Part shown: positions 49,169-58,734 of the stretch, piece after piece | How the letters are laid out: the number at the start of each line of letters is the position of its first letter | Position numbering within the stretch: the first letter of the stretch is position 1 | Assembly (NCBI RefSeq): GCF_900185715.1 | Contig: NZ_FYAS01000015.1 | Coordinates: forward strand, 1 to 64,000 | DNA from: Allobosea sp. CS1GBMeth4 | GTDB taxonomy: Bacteria > Pseudomonadota > Alphaproteobacteria > Rhizobiales > Beijerinckiaceae | Length of the DNA stretch: 64,000 nt | Direction of reading: 5' to 3' | The notes under the pieces: generated by a model | Databases searched by the model: none | The model's input: only the letters and a program-made list of their open reading frames with translations | Told to the model about the DNA's origin: nothing | Program-made: the position numbers and the translations under genes

Positions 49169-51974
49169 CACGGGCCATGGCCTTGCCCTTGCTCGAAGGC
49201 GGCTTGTCGAGCTCCAGGCTGAACACGGCGAGCAGCGCCTGGCGGACCATCAGCTGCCGGCCGGTCGAGGTGATCTTCGCCCCGGTCAGGTCGGTGACGT
49301 AGAAGACGTCGACCGCCTTCTCGCCGAAGGTCGCGATATGGGCCGAGGCGATGTTGAGGTTGAGCTTGCCGATCGCGGTGGTGAGGTCGTAGAGCAGGCC
49401 GGGCCGGTCGAGGCCCGAGACCTCCAGCACCGTGTGCCGCGACGACAGCACGTTGTCGATGATGACCTCGGGCGCGACCTGGAAGGTCTGGCCGCGCGGC
49501 GGCGGGGCGCGGCGTTGGGCGACGAGGTCGGCGATCTTGATCTCGCCCTTGAGCGCCCGCTCGATCGCCGCCGCGATCCGTTCGGCCCGGCGCAGCTCGT
49601 CGTCGTCGCGCTCGAAGGCGCGCGAGACGAAGATCGTGTCGAGCACCAGCCCGTCGGTGGTGGTGAAGATCTGGGCGTCGACGATGTTGCCGCCGGCCGC
49701 CGCGCAGGCGCCGGTGACGATGGCGAGCAGGCGCGGATGGTCGGGCGCCAGCACGGTGAGCTCGGTCACGCCGCGGAACTGGTCGGTCTCGACCCGCGTC
49801 GCCGTGGTGCGGCCGGCGATCTCGGCCTCGCGCAGGAAACGGGCATGCCGCTCCTGCCGCTCGGGCTCGACCTTGAGCCAGTAGGCCGGATAGTGCCGGG
49901 CGAGATAGGCGGCGCGCTCCTCCTCCGTCCAGTCGGCGAGGCGCGCCGCCAGCGCCTCCTGCTTGCGCTCGACCCTGGCTTTGCGCTCGATCCCGGAATG
50001 GCCGCCGGCGAGCACCACCTCGGTCTCGTAATAGAGCGTGCGCAGCAGCTGGCCCTTCCAGCCGTTCCAGACGCCGGGACCGACCGCCTTGATGTCGGCC
50101 ACCGTCAGCACCAGCAGCAGCTTGAGGCGCTCCAGCGTCTGCACGATCGCCGCGAAGCTCTCGATCGTCTTGGGGTCGCCGAGATCGCGGCTCTGGGCGA
50201 CGGTCGACATCACCAGATGGTTCTCGATCAGCCAGACCACCGTCTCGGTCTGCGCCTCGCTGAGGCCGAGCCTGGGGCAGAGCTTGCGGGCGATGCGGGC
50301 ACCGGCGACCGAATGGTCCTCCGGCCGGCCCTTGGCGATGTCGTGCAGGAACAGCGCGACATAGAGGGCGCGCCGGTTGGTGATCGTCGCGAAGATCGAG
50401 TTCGCCAGCGGGTGCTCGGCCTCGAGCGCGCCGGCATCGATCTCGGCGAGGATGCCGATCGAACGGATCAGGTGCTCGTCGACGGTGTAGTGGTGATACA
50501 TGTTGAACTGCATCATCGCGACGACGCGGCCGAAATCCGGGATGAAGCGGCCGAGCAGCCCGGATTCGTTCATCCGCCGCAGCACCGCCTCCGGCGAGCG
50601 CCGCGCCGTCAGGATCTCCAGGAAGATGCGGTTGGCCTCGCGGTCGGCGCGCAGATGCGGGGTGACCAGCCTGAGCGACTGCGTCACCAGCCGGCTGGTG
50701 TCCGGATGGATGGCGAGGTCGTCGCGGCTGGCGATCTCGTAGAGCCGCAGCAGGTTGACCGGGTCGCGCCTGAACGCCTCGTCGTCGGTGACGGCGAGGC
50801 GCTGGCCCCGCAGGGTGAAGTCGGGATGGCCGAGCGCGCGCACGCGCCGGCGCTTGGTGAAGGAGCCGATCAGGCTGGTCAGGCTGGCGCGCGGCTTCTG
50901 CTGGCGCGCCTCCAGCGCGGCGCAGACGATCGCGGTCAGGTCGCCGACATCCTTGGCGACGAGGAAATAGGCCTTCATGAAGCGCTCGACCGGCGCCTGG
51001 CCGCTGCGCCCGGCATAGCCGATCGCGGCCGCGACCTGGCGCTGCAGGTCGAAGGAGAGCCGCTCCTCGGCCCGGCCGGTAATGAAATGCATCCAGCAGC
51101 GCACCCGCCAGAGAAACTCCTCCGAGCGCTGGAACATCGCGAACTCGCGCGCGTCGAACAGCCCGGCCTCGACCAGCTCGGCCGGATCGTCGACGCGGTA
51201 GGAGTATTTCGCGATCCAGAACAGCGTGTTGAGGTCGCGCAGGCCGCCCTTGCCGTCCTTGACGTTGGGCTCGACCAGATAGCGCGACGAGCCGGCGCGG
51301 GCGACGCGGCCCTCGCGCTCGGCGAGCTTGGCCTCGGTGAAGGCGGCGGCCGTGCCCTCGGCGATCTCGGCGCCGTAGCGCCGCTGCAGTTCGGCGAACA
51401 GGCCGGCATCGCCGCAGATCAGCCGCGCCTCCAGCAGCGCCGTGCGGATCGTCATGTCGGCCCGGCCCTCGCGGATGCAGTCGTCGACCGAGCGCACGGA
51501 ATGGCCGACCTTCAGCTTCAGGTCCCAGAGCGGATAGAGCATCGCCTCGACCACGCTCTCGCCCCAGGCCGTCTGCTTGTCGGGGAACAGGAACAGCAGG
51601 TCGACATCGGAGCCCGGCGCCAGCGTGCCGCGGCCATAGCCGCCGACCGCGACGACGGCGATGCGCTCGCCGGCCGAGGGGTTCTCGACCGGGTAGAAAT
51701 GCCGCGTCGCGGCGACGTGCAGCCCGGCGACCACGGCGTCCATCACGTCCGAGAGCCGCTTGGCGCAGGAGAGGCCGTTGCGCGTGCGCGCCAGCAGCTC
51801 GCGGGCCGACTGGCGCCCCTCCGCGAGTGTGTCGCGCAGGGCGTCGACCAGGGCTCCGCGCAGGCCGTCCCGGTCCTCCTGCTCGAACTGCCGGGCCAGC
51901 CTGCCGACCGCGGCCGCGGGATTGTCGATCAAATCGGCGAGGCGCGAGGCTGGCTTGTCGGGAACGGGCGGCAC
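49164..51974 (-). CDS. glnD: Bifunctional uridylyltransferase/uridylyl-removing enzyme GlnD
   Basis: GlnD senses glutamine and adds or removes UMP on PII proteins. This 936-residue protein has the nucleotidyltransferase motif GGYGRGTLAPGSDVDLLFLF, a GlnD linker (VRCWMHFITGRAEERLSFDL), the HD domain (LFLHDIAKGRPEDHSVAGA) and two C-terminal ACT repeats (LTVLAPDHPRLLAIVTGACA and VSGLDRPGLLYDLTTAIGKL). The start is uncertain: GTG 51974 gives the usual family length; ATG 52124 would add 50 poorly conserved residues. It is upstream of grpE on the same strand, with a possible internal heat-shock promoter between. Confidence 0.95.
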   Translation of the reverse strand: MPPVPDKPASRLADLIDNPAAAVGRLARQFEQEDRDGLRGALVDALRDTLAEGRQSARELLARTRNGLSCAKRLSDVMDAVVAGLHVAATRHFYPVENPSAGERIAVVAVGGYGRGTLAPGSDVDLLFLFPDKQTAWGESVVEAMLYPLWDLKLKVGHSVRSVDDCIREGRADMTIRTALLEARLICGDAGLFAELQRRYGAEIAEGTAAAFTEAKLAEREGRVARAGSSRYLVEPNVKDGKGGLRDLNTLFWIAKYSYRVDDPAELVEAGLFDAREFAMFQRSEEFLWRVRCWMHFITGRAEERLSFDLQRQVAAAIGYAGRSGQAPVERFMKAYFLVAKDVGDLTAIVCAALEARQQKPRASLTSLIGSFTKRRRVRALGHPDFTLRGQRLAVTDDEAFRRDPVNLLRLYEIASRDDLAIHPDTSRLVTQSLRLVTPHLRADREANRIFLEILTARRSPEAVLRRMNESGLLGRFIPDFGRVVAMMQFNMYHHYTVDEHLIRSIGILAEIDAGALEAEHPLANSIFATITNRRALYVALFLHDIAKGRPEDHSVAGARIARKLCPRLGLSEAQTETVVWLIENHLVMSTVAQSRDLGDPKTIESFAAIVQTLERLKLLLVLTVADIKAVGPGVWNGWKGQLLRTLYYETEVVLAGGHSGIERKARVERKQEALAARLADWTEEERAAYLARHYPAYWLKVEPERQERHARFLREAEIAGRTTATRVETDQFRGVTELTVLAPDHPRLLAIVTGACAAAGGNIVDAQIFTTTDGLVLDTIFVSRAFERDDDELRRAERIAAAIERALKGEIKIADLVAQRRAPPPRGQTFQVAPEVIIDNVLSSRHTVLEVSGLDRPGLLYDLTTAIGKLNLNIASAHIATFGEKAVDVFYVTDLTGAKITSTGRQLMVRQALLAVFSLELDKPPSSKGKAMARA

Positions 51975-52246
51975 TGAACGGGGCTCTTCGGGCTTTCGGC
52001 GGAGGCGGCGATCCCTAGCATGATTGCCGCGGCCTGCGGAAACGGCGATTGCCCGTTCCACGCGCCGAGGTCGGAGGATACCGATGGGTCGCGTTTGACA
52101 AAGCGGACGGCTGTACCGTATCAAAGGACACGCGCCGATTTGAGCCTCAGCTTGCGGGCGCGAAACAAATGCAGCTAAAGCGCGGGAACGACGGGACGGC
52201 CCGCGGCCGTCGGCGCTCCCTCCGCCTCGCCATGGAAGGAGCCAGC

Positions 52247-52957
52247 ATGTCGCCCGCTTGTCGCGATCTCCCCTGTTCTCTCGAGACGGTTCCGCTGCGC
52301 CCGGCGCCCGGCGAGGTCGTCGCCCTGCTCGGCGCTCCCGAGGCGCGGGCGGCGGCGCTGCATGCCTTGGCCGCCTCGGCGGGCGGTGACGGGACGGTGC
52401 CGACGGCCGAGCTCGGCCTGCTCTGCGCCCGGCCGCGCGTCTTCCCCTGGCTCGATCTTGCCGGGAACCTCGCCTTCGCCCTGCCGAACGCCTCGCCGTT
52501 CGAGCGCGAGGGCCTGATCGCCAATGTGCTGGTCCGCGTCGGCCTCGCCACGCAGGCGCGGCAGCGGCCGGGGGCGCTCTCGCCGGAAGGTCTGCTGCGG
52601 CTCGCCATCGCGCGCCTCCTGCTGGCGAGGCCGCGCCTGCTCCTGATCGACGAGCCCTTCGCGGCGCTGTGCGAGGCCGCGCGGGCGGAGCTCGACGCCT
52701 TCCTGCCGGAGCTCTGCGGGCGGGGCCGCCCGGCCGTCGTCTTCGCCACGGGCTCGATCGACGCGGCCCTGCGCCTCGCCGACCGCATCCTCGTCCTGCC
52801 GCAGCAGCCGGGGCCGGTCGCCTTCAGCCTCGCCAATCTGCTGGCCCGCCCGCGCGAGCAGGGCTCCGTCGGCTTCCTCGCCCTGCGCCGCGAATTGCGG
52901 CGGGCGCTCGAAAGGGAAGGCCGGCATGTCGCGCCGGCGGTGGAGGCGGCGGCCTGA
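52247..52957 (+). CDS. Degenerate NitT/TauT-type ABC ATPase homologue lacking a P-loop
   Basis: The 236-residue protein aligns by eye along its length with NitT/TauT ATPases, but the catalytic motifs are lost. Where Walker A should be it reads LLGAPEARAAALHALA, with no GxxGxGK. The Q-loop glutamine is gone (LLCARPRVFPWLDLAGNLAF). The signature LSGGMRQR is replaced by LSPEGLLR, and the H-loop THD by TGS. Walker B (LLLIDEPFAAL) and the AIARLLLARPRLL helix survive. The frame is intact, with GGAAGGAG before the ATG, so it may be a functional pseudoenzyme. No permease or binding protein is adjacent; an osmC gene follows 43 bases later. Confidence 0.83.
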   Translation: MSPACRDLPCSLETVPLRPAPGEVVALLGAPEARAAALHALAASAGGDGTVPTAELGLLCARPRVFPWLDLAGNLAFALPNASPFEREGLIANVLVRVGLATQARQRPGALSPEGLLRLAIARLLLARPRLLLIDEPFAALCEAARAELDAFLPELCGRGRPAVVFATGSIDAALRLADRILVLPQQPGPVAFSLANLLARPREQGSVGFLALRRELRRALEREGRHVAPAVEAAA

Positions 52958-53000
52958 AGCGGCTACAAGCCGGCAGGTCGCTTCACAAGGATGCCGGATC

Positions 53001-53510
53001 ATGGACGTCACCGCGCTGCGCGCTCTGCAGGCCCCGCTCAAGGACAGGTACCGTGAGGCGCCGGATGCGGCGGTGGTCACGCTCAGGGCCAGGGGCGAGC
53101 TCGACGACCAGCACATCGCCTGCAAGGTCGAGACCGGCCGGGCGCTCGCGCTCGCCGGCCTGCACCCGGCGACGGGCGGCTCCGGCGCCGAGCTCTGCTC
53201 CGGCGACATGCTGCTCGAGGCGCTGGTCGCCTGCGCCGGCGTCACGCTGAAGGCGGTCGCGACCGCGCTCGAGATCGAGCTGAAGAAGGGCACGGTCCGC
53301 GCCGAGGGCGATCTCGATTTCCGCGGCACGCTCGGCGTGGCGAAGGACGCGCCCGTCGGCTTCAAGGCGATCCGCCTGTTTTTCGACGTCGAGACCGACG
53401 CCCCGCAGGACAAGCTCGACACGCTGCTGAAGCTGACCGAGCGCTATTGCGTCGTCTTCCAGACGCTGAACGTCAAGCCCGAGCTGTCGGCGGCGCTCGT
53501 CAGGGCCTGA
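53001..53510 (+). CDS. OsmC family protein
   Basis: A 169-residue OsmC/YhfA-like protein. GGSGAELCSGDMLLEALVAC contains one of the two redox cysteines, and the second comes in TERYCVVFQTLN. The family reduces organic or fatty-acid hydroperoxides using paired cysteines. The helix GVTLKAVATALEIELKKGTV is typical. The ATG follows AAGGATGCCGGATC. It is 43 bases behind the degenerate ABC-type gene, so they are probably cotranscribed. Confidence 0.92.
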   Translation: MDVTALRALQAPLKDRYREAPDAAVVTLRARGELDDQHIACKVETGRALALAGLHPATGGSGAELCSGDMLLEALVACAGVTLKAVATALEIELKKGTVRAEGDLDFRGTLGVAKDAPVGFKAIRLFFDVETDAPQDKLDTLLKLTERYCVVFQTLNVKPELSAALVRA

Positions 53511-53557
53511 CGCTGCGGGTCGGCCGGGGGCGAAGCCGACATCGCGTAGCCGGCGGT

Positions 53558-54295
53558 TCAGTGCACCGCCTCGCTGAGGTGGAGATAGCTGGGATCGAAG
53601 TCGCCGGCGAACTGCAGGGCGACCTGGTCCCGGATCCTGATATTCTTGCCCCTCATCTCGATCAGCCCGGCCCTCTTGAGGCTCTTCAGCACCCGGTTCA
53701 CATGGACGACCGACATGCCCTGTGAGTCGCCCAGTTCGAGCTGGGTGATGATGCAGGGAATCGTATCGCTCGCCAGGTCCAGCGCTTGGTAGCGTGCCAG
53801 CATCTCGCACAGAAAGTGAGCCATCCGGGCACGCGCCGTGCGTCGGCCGATGTTGCTGACCCATGCATGGGCGACGGCAGCGTCGATGGCGGTCTCGCGC
53901 CAAAGGCGCGCGCCGATCTGCGGATGCTCGGCAATCAGGATATGCAGGGCGCGATGCGAAACCATCGCCACAATGCTTGGCCGCAGTGCGCAGATATTAT
54001 GCTCGAGCGTCTGGAGATGCAGCCCGGCAAGATCCGGGATGTCGCCGGGGATATGGTAGGCTTGGATCTGTCTTCCGCCTTCCGCTACGATTTCGTAGCG
54101 GCAAACCAGGCCTTCCAGCACGATGCAGGCCTCGGACGCAGGATCCCCTTCACGCAGGATATCGGCACCGGCCTCCACGTGCTTCAACATGATCGGCAGG
54201 TGACTGATCGCGCTGGCTTCCATGTCGCTGAGCGGAAAACCCCGGCTTAACCTGTGCACGAGGAAATGAAGATCATGCCGGGCGACGATCGACAT
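53558..54295 (-). CDS. Crp/Fnr family transcriptional regulator
   Basis: A 245-residue regulator with an N-terminal cyclic-nucleotide-binding-like domain (about 20-140, HVEAGADILREGDPASEACI) and a C-terminal Crp-type HTH with LGDSQGMSVVHVNRVLKSLK and RAGLIEMRGKNIRI. It lacks an FNR-type cysteine cluster and the canonical cAMP pocket, so its signal is unknown. Hyphomicrobiales carry many such paralogues. It converges with the osmC gene. Confidence 0.93.
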   Translation of the reverse strand: MSIVARHDLHFLVHRLSRGFPLSDMEASAISHLPIMLKHVEAGADILREGDPASEACIVLEGLVCRYEIVAEGGRQIQAYHIPGDIPDLAGLHLQTLEHNICALRPSIVAMVSHRALHILIAEHPQIGARLWRETAIDAAVAHAWVSNIGRRTARARMAHFLCEMLARYQALDLASDTIPCIITQLELGDSQGMSVVHVNRVLKSLKRAGLIEMRGKNIRIRDQVALQFAGDFDPSYLHLSEAVH

Positions 54296-54536
54296 AGCGG
54301 GCGCCCTTCTGTGACTGGCAGCAGCCACCGTTCGGTTCGACAATTCAGCGTCAGATGACCTTAACGCAGGTTAGCCTCATTGGTTCCGCCGCCAGCAGGA
54401 AAGCGGATCGAGGTCGCCGAACCCGGCGGCTTGACGGAATGGTCGGACGCAGTCGGCCGTGCGGCGTCGGATGACCGGGACATCGGCACAGGCGGGGCAC
54501 GCTCGCCGCACGAAGCGAGCGCCTCCCGCGCCTCGC

Positions 54537-55721
54537 CTACTCCGCCGCCTTCAGCTTCACGGCCCTGGCGAAGGGGAGCTGCGGCTCGTTCGGGCGGGCG
54601 TCGTCGAATTCGAGCGCGCCGATCTTCTCGGCCCGGCCGGTGACCTTGCCGGCCGAGGTCTTGATCTGGGCGACGTCGTCCTGGGCCTGGCGGAAATGCG
54701 TGTCGAGCTTGTCGACGCGCTCGCCGAGCCGGCGGACATCGTCGAGCAGCTTGCCGACCTCGGACTGGATGACACGCGCCTCCTCGCGCATGCGGGCGTC
54801 GCGCACCAGCGACTGCATCAGCTGGATCGCCAGCGCCAGCAGCGAGGGCGAGACGATCATCACCCGCGCCCGGTGCGCCTTCTGGATGACGTCGTCGAAA
54901 TGCTCGTGCAGATCGGCATAGATCGCCTCCGAGGGCACGAAGAGCAGCGCCATGTCCTGCGTCTCGCCGGGCAGGAAATAACGCTCGGCGATGTCCTTGA
55001 CGTGCTGGCCGACATCGGCGCGGACCCGTGCCGAAGCCTGCTTCTTCGCCTCCTCGCCGCGCGCCTCGCGCAGCAGGGTGAAGCTCTCGAGCGGGAACTT
55101 GGCGTCGATGACGAGGCCGCGCCCGTCGCCCGGCAGGGTGACGAGGCAGTCCGGCCGCTTGCCGCTCGAAAGCGTGGGCTGGAAGGAAAAGAAGGCCGCC
55201 GGAAGACCGTCGCGGATGATCGCCTCCATCCGGCCCTGGCCATAGGCGCCGCGCGCCTGCTTGTTGGCGAGCACGTCCTTCAGCGTCACCACCTCGCCGG
55301 TGAGCTCGGTCAGGTTCTTCTGGGCGTTGTCGATGACGGCGAGGCGCTCCTGCAATTTGCCGAGGCTCTCATTGGTCTGGCGGACGTTCTGCTCCAGCCC
55401 GGCGCCGACCTGCTGGCGCAATCCGTCCATGCGCTCGGCCATGATGCGGGCGAGGTCGCCCTGCCGGGTCGAGAGGATCTCGGCCATGGTCTGCATCCGG
55501 CCCATCAGCTCGGCCTGCTGCCGGTTCATCTCGGCGACCTTGTCGTCCATCTCGCGGGCGCGCTCGGCCGCCATCGCCGTCTCCATCTCGCGCCGGCGCG
55601 CGCCGCGCCAGGAGGAGAGCAGCGCCAGCACCAGCAGGGCGAGCGTCAACCCGGCGAAGCCGAAGGCGGCCTCGGCCCAGCTCACGGGCCGCTCCAGCAG
55701 GACGAAGGCGATCTGGTTCAT
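54537..55721 (-). CDS. rmuC: DNA recombination protein RmuC homologue
   Basis: A 394-residue protein with an N-terminal membrane helix ([20 protein letters not shown]), a long coiled coil (about 40-150) and the RmuC nuclease-like domain: [40 protein letters not shown], and [19 protein letters not shown]. RmuC limits recombination at inverted repeats in E. coli. It is divergent from def, with the start codons about 115 bases apart, a layout common in this order. Confidence 0.95.
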   Translation of the reverse strand: MNQIAFVLLERPVSWAEAAFGFAGLTLALLVLALLSSWRGARRREMETAMAAERAREMDDKVAEMNRQQAELMGRMQTMAEILSTRQGDLARIMAERMDGLRQQVGAGLEQNVRQTNESLGKLQERLAVIDNAQKNLTELTGEVVTLKDVLANKQARGAYGQGRMEAIIRDGLPAAFFSFQPTLSSGKRPDCLVTLPGDGRGLVIDAKFPLESFTLLREARGEEAKKQASARVRADVGQHVKDIAERYFLPGETQDMALLFVPSEAIYADLHEHFDDVIQKAHRARVMIVSPSLLALAIQLMQSLVRDARMREEARVIQSEVGKLLDDVRRLGERVDKLDTHFRQAQDDVAQIKTSAGKVTGRAEKIGALEFDDARPNEPQLPFARAVKLKAAE

Positions 55722-55836
55722 CCCGCGAGCCTACATGATTCGAGCCGGTTTTCCAGAACGAAAGCGGAACAGTTTGACCGCTTCCACACAAGTGCTTATG
55801 TCGCGGCGACTTCCGACACTCCTTTCAGAGCGCCCG

Positions 55837-56370
55837 ATGGCCATCCGCCCCCTCGTCATCCTGCCCGACTCGCTGCTGCGCAAGGTTTCCGCGCCGATCG
55901 GCGACATCACGCCGGAGATCCGCAAGCTCGCGGAGGACATGCTGGAGACCATGTACGACGCGCCGGGAATCGGTCTCGCCGCGATCCAGATCGGCGAGCC
56001 GGTCCGGCTGATCACCATCGACGTCTCGAAGAAGGCCGAGGAAGGCGAGGAGCAGAAGCGCGAGCCGATGGTCTTCGTCAATCCGGAGGTGACCTGGCAT
56101 TCGGACGAGCTCAGCGCCTATGAGGAGGGCTGTCTTTCGATCCCCGATTATTACGAGGAGGTCGAGCGGCCGGCGCGGGTCAAGGTCAGCTATCGCGATC
56201 TCGACGGCAAGGCGCAGGAGATCGAGGCCGACGGCCTGCTCGCCACCTGTCTGCAGCACGAGATCGACCATCTCAACGGCGTGCTCTTCATCGATCATCT
56301 GTCGCGGCTGAAGCGCGAGCGCGTCACCAAGCGCTTTGCCAAGCAGGCGAAGCGGGAGAGCGCCGCCTGA
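55837..56370 (+). CDS. def: Peptide deformylase
   Basis: A 177-residue metalloenzyme that removes the N-formyl group from new proteins. All three motifs are complete: [21 protein letters not shown] with metal ligand C99, and QHEIDHLNG with H141 and H145. It starts [20 protein letters not shown]. fmt follows after 34 bases, and the pair forms the formyl-methionine cycle operon with truA. Confidence 0.97.
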   Translation: MAIRPLVILPDSLLRKVSAPIGDITPEIRKLAEDMLETMYDAPGIGLAAIQIGEPVRLITIDVSKKAEEGEEQKREPMVFVNPEVTWHSDELSAYEEGCLSIPDYYEEVERPARVKVSYRDLDGKAQEIEADGLLATCLQHEIDHLNGVLFIDHLSRLKRERVTKRFAKQAKRESAA

Positions 56371-56404
56371 GCGCCAAGTCACTCGCCAGGGACAGCGTCA
56401 CGAT

Positions 56405-57334
56405 ATGAGCTTGCGCATCATCTTCATGGGCACGCCGGATTTCGCCGTGCCGACCCTGACCGAGATCGTCGGCCAGGGCCATGAGGTCGTCTGCGCCTAT
56501 ACCCGCGCCCCGGCGCCGGCCGGGCGCGGCATGGAGCTGCGGCCCTCGCCGGTGCAGGTCACGGCCGAGCGCTTCGGCATCCCGGTGTTCTCGCCGAAGA
56601 GCCTGAGGACGCCGGAGGCCGCCGAGCTGATGGCCTCGCACCAGGCCGATGTCGCCGTCGTCGTCGCCTACGGCCTGATCCTGCCCAGGGCGATCCTCGA
56701 GGTGCCCGAACTCGGCTGCCTCAACCTGCACGCCTCGCTGCTGCCGCGCTGGCGCGGGGCCGCGCCGATCCAGCGCGCCATCATGGCCGGCGATACGGAG
56801 ACCGGCGTCTGCGTGATGAAGATGGAGGAGGGGCTCGACACGGGCCCCGTTGCCATGGTCGAGACGCTCACGATCGACGGCAACGCCACCGCCGGCGAGA
56901 TGCACGACCGGCTCGCCGCCCTCGGCGCCGACCTGATGGTCCGGGCGCTCGCCGCGCTCGGCCGCGGCGCCTTGCGCTTCACGCCGCAGGCGCAGCAGGG
57001 CGTCACCTATGCCAGCAAGATCGGCAATGACGAGGCCAGGCTGAGCTGGAACTTGCCGGCGCAGCAGGTCCACGATGTCGTGCGCGGGCTCTCGCCCTTT
57101 CCGGGCGCCTTCGTCGAGGTCGATCTCGGCAAGGGGCCGGAACGGCTCAAGCTGCTGCGCACCGCCCGGGCCGGCGGCGCGGCCGAGCCCGGCACGCTGC
57201 TCGACGACGAGGGCACGGTCGCCTGCGCGGTCGGGGCGGTGAAGCTGCTCCAGGTCCAGCGCGCGGGCAGGGGGCCGATGAGCGCCCAGGAGTTCCTGCG
57301 CGGGGCGCGGCTCTCGGCCGGGGCGAAGCTCTAG
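56405..57334 (+). CDS. fmt: Methionyl-tRNA formyltransferase
   Basis: A 309-residue enzyme that formylates initiator Met-tRNA using 10-formyltetrahydrofolate. Motifs: [40 protein letters not shown], and [20 protein letters not shown] with the catalytic N/H and SLLP loop; [13 protein letters not shown] follows. A short C-terminal tRNA-binding domain ends with [10 protein letters not shown]. truA begins four bases after the stop. Confidence 0.97.
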   Translation: MSLRIIFMGTPDFAVPTLTEIVGQGHEVVCAYTRAPAPAGRGMELRPSPVQVTAERFGIPVFSPKSLRTPEAAELMASHQADVAVVVAYGLILPRAILEVPELGCLNLHASLLPRWRGAAPIQRAIMAGDTETGVCVMKMEEGLDTGPVAMVETLTIDGNATAGEMHDRLAALGADLMVRALAALGRGALRFTPQAQQGVTYASKIGNDEARLSWNLPAQQVHDVVRGLSPFPGAFVEVDLGKGPERLKLLRTARAGGAAEPGTLLDDEGTVACAVGAVKLLQVQRAGRGPMSAQEFLRGARLSAGAKL

Positions 57335-57338
57335 GCCG

Positions 57339-58076
57339 ATGCCGCGCTACAAGCTCGTCATCGAATACGACGGCACGCCCTTTTCGGGCTGGCAGCGCCA
57401 GCTTAACGGGCCGTCGGTGCAGCAGAGCGTCGAGGAGGCGATCGAGGCGTTCTGCGGCCATGCGGTGCGCCTGCATTGCGCCGGGCGGACCGATGCCGGC
57501 GTCCACGCCACCCACCAGGTCGCCCATGTCGACCTTGCCAGGGACTGGCGCACCGATGTCGTGCGCGACGCCACCAATGCCCGGCTCAAGCCGATTCCGG
57601 TCGCGCTGCTGAGCGCCGAGGCGGTGCCGGACACCTTCGACGCCCGCATCTCGGCGACGCGCCGCTATTACATCTACCGCATCCTCGACCGCCGGGCGCA
57701 GCCCGCGCTCGACGCGGGCCGCGTCTGGCATGTGCCGGTCAGGCTCGACCACGAGGCGATGGACCGGGCGGCCAAGGCGCTGATCGGCCATCACGACTTC
57801 ACCACCTTCCGCGCCGCCGAATGCCAGGCCAACAGCCCGCTGCGCACGCTCGACCGGCTCGATTGCCGGCGGGAAGGAGCGGAGATCGTGGTCTATGCCC
57901 ATGCCCGTTCCTTCCTGCATCATCAGGTCCGCTCCATGGTCGGCTGCCTGAAGATGGTCGGCATGGAGCGCTGGCCGGAGAGCAAGGTCGGCAAGGTGCT
58001 GGCGGCGCGCGACCGCTCGCAATGCGCCGCGCTGGCGCCGCCTTGCGGCCTCTATCTGGCCGGCGTGGACTACTGA
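57339..58076 (+). CDS. truA: tRNA pseudouridine(38-40) synthase TruA
   Basis: A 245-residue pseudouridine synthase acting on the anticodon arm of tRNA. It begins MPRYKLVIEYDGTPFSGWQR and contains the catalytic aspartate motif LHCAGRTDAGVHATHQVAHV, the RRYYIYRILDRRAQPAL segment and FLHHQVRSMVGCL. It is the third gene of def-fmt-truA. It converges with a membrane-protein gene eight bases away. Confidence 0.97.
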   Translation: MPRYKLVIEYDGTPFSGWQRQLNGPSVQQSVEEAIEAFCGHAVRLHCAGRTDAGVHATHQVAHVDLARDWRTDVVRDATNARLKPIPVALLSAEAVPDTFDARISATRRYYIYRILDRRAQPALDAGRVWHVPVRLDHEAMDRAAKALIGHHDFTTFRAAECQANSPLRTLDRLDCRREGAEIVVYAHARSFLHHQVRSMVGCLKMVGMERWPESKVGKVLAARDRSQCAALAPPCGLYLAGVDY

Positions 58077-58083
58077 GGCCCGA

Positions 58084-58668
58084 TCAGAAACCCGCCAGTC
58101 CGAAGGTCCTGAGCACCGCATAGTCGGCGAGCGCGCTGGCGCAGGCGATCGCGCCCGCGACGCCGCTTCGCGAACCGAAGGCGGCCCTGGCGACGCAGTA
58201 GCGCAGCCTGAGCACGATCGCCGCGAAGGCGAGACTCTGGAAGCCGGCGATGCCGGGATTGGACCAGCCGAGCGCGAATACGGTCGCCGGCACGGCCATC
58301 AACGCAGCGGAGAGGATGGCGGCCCAGTTCCAGGCGATGATGAAGCCGGTGAAACGCGGCTCGTGCATCTGGTTCGGCGCGAGCCCGACCAGCAGGACGG
58401 GCACCGCGACGATCGCGAGGATCTCGGCGGTGACGATGGCGCCGATCAGGCCGGGCGCGTCGAACAGCCCGCCGCCGGCAAGTCCGGCCAGGGTCCGTTC
58501 GGCCGCCAGCACCGGGATCATCGACGGCACGATCAGCACCAGCGCGAGATAGGAGCGCCAGAAACCCTCGCGGCTGAGGTCGAGATCGGGCAGGGCTTTC
58601 GCATCGGCGCGCAGCAGGCGCCAGGACGCGGCGAGCGATCGCGTCACATCGTCGGCAGCAAGCCTCAT
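58084..58668 (-). CDS. Conserved hypothetical membrane protein (about five helices)
   Basis: A 194-residue protein with a soluble N-terminus (about 30 residues) and about five hydrophobic segments: LALVLIVPSMIPVLAAE, LIGAIVTAEILAIVAVPVLL, FTGFIIAWNWAAILSAAL, and two more. The overall pattern recalls YIP1-like membrane proteins, but I cannot assign it. It is next to dapE in this order of genes. The upstream gap holds an EcfG-like promoter and an inverted repeat that overlaps its -10. Confidence 0.78.
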   Translation of the reverse strand: MRLAADDVTRSLAASWRLLRADAKALPDLDLSREGFWRSYLALVLIVPSMIPVLAAERTLAGLAGGGLFDAPGLIGAIVTAEILAIVAVPVLLVGLAPNQMHEPRFTGFIIAWNWAAILSAALMAVPATVFALGWSNPGIAGFQSLAFAAIVLRLRYCVARAAFGSRSGVAGAIACASALADYAVLRTFGLAGF

Positions 58669-58694
58669 GGCCCAACCCTCCGGACGTCACGATA

Positions 58695-58733
58695 TTAGAC
58701 TTTCGTCTAACTGTGAGCGCCGGGGTCGGTTCC
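58695..58733 (-). promoter_or_regulatory. EcfG-like promoter overlapped by an inverted repeat
   Basis: On the minus strand GGAAC (58733-58729) is followed after 16 bases by AGTT (58712-58709), one base from CGTT. TTAGAC (58695-58700) and GTCTAA (58705-58710) form a perfect inverted repeat with a TTTC spacer that overlaps this -10. A repressor bound here would block the promoter of the membrane protein gene. Confidence 0.48.
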
Positions 58734-58734
58734 G

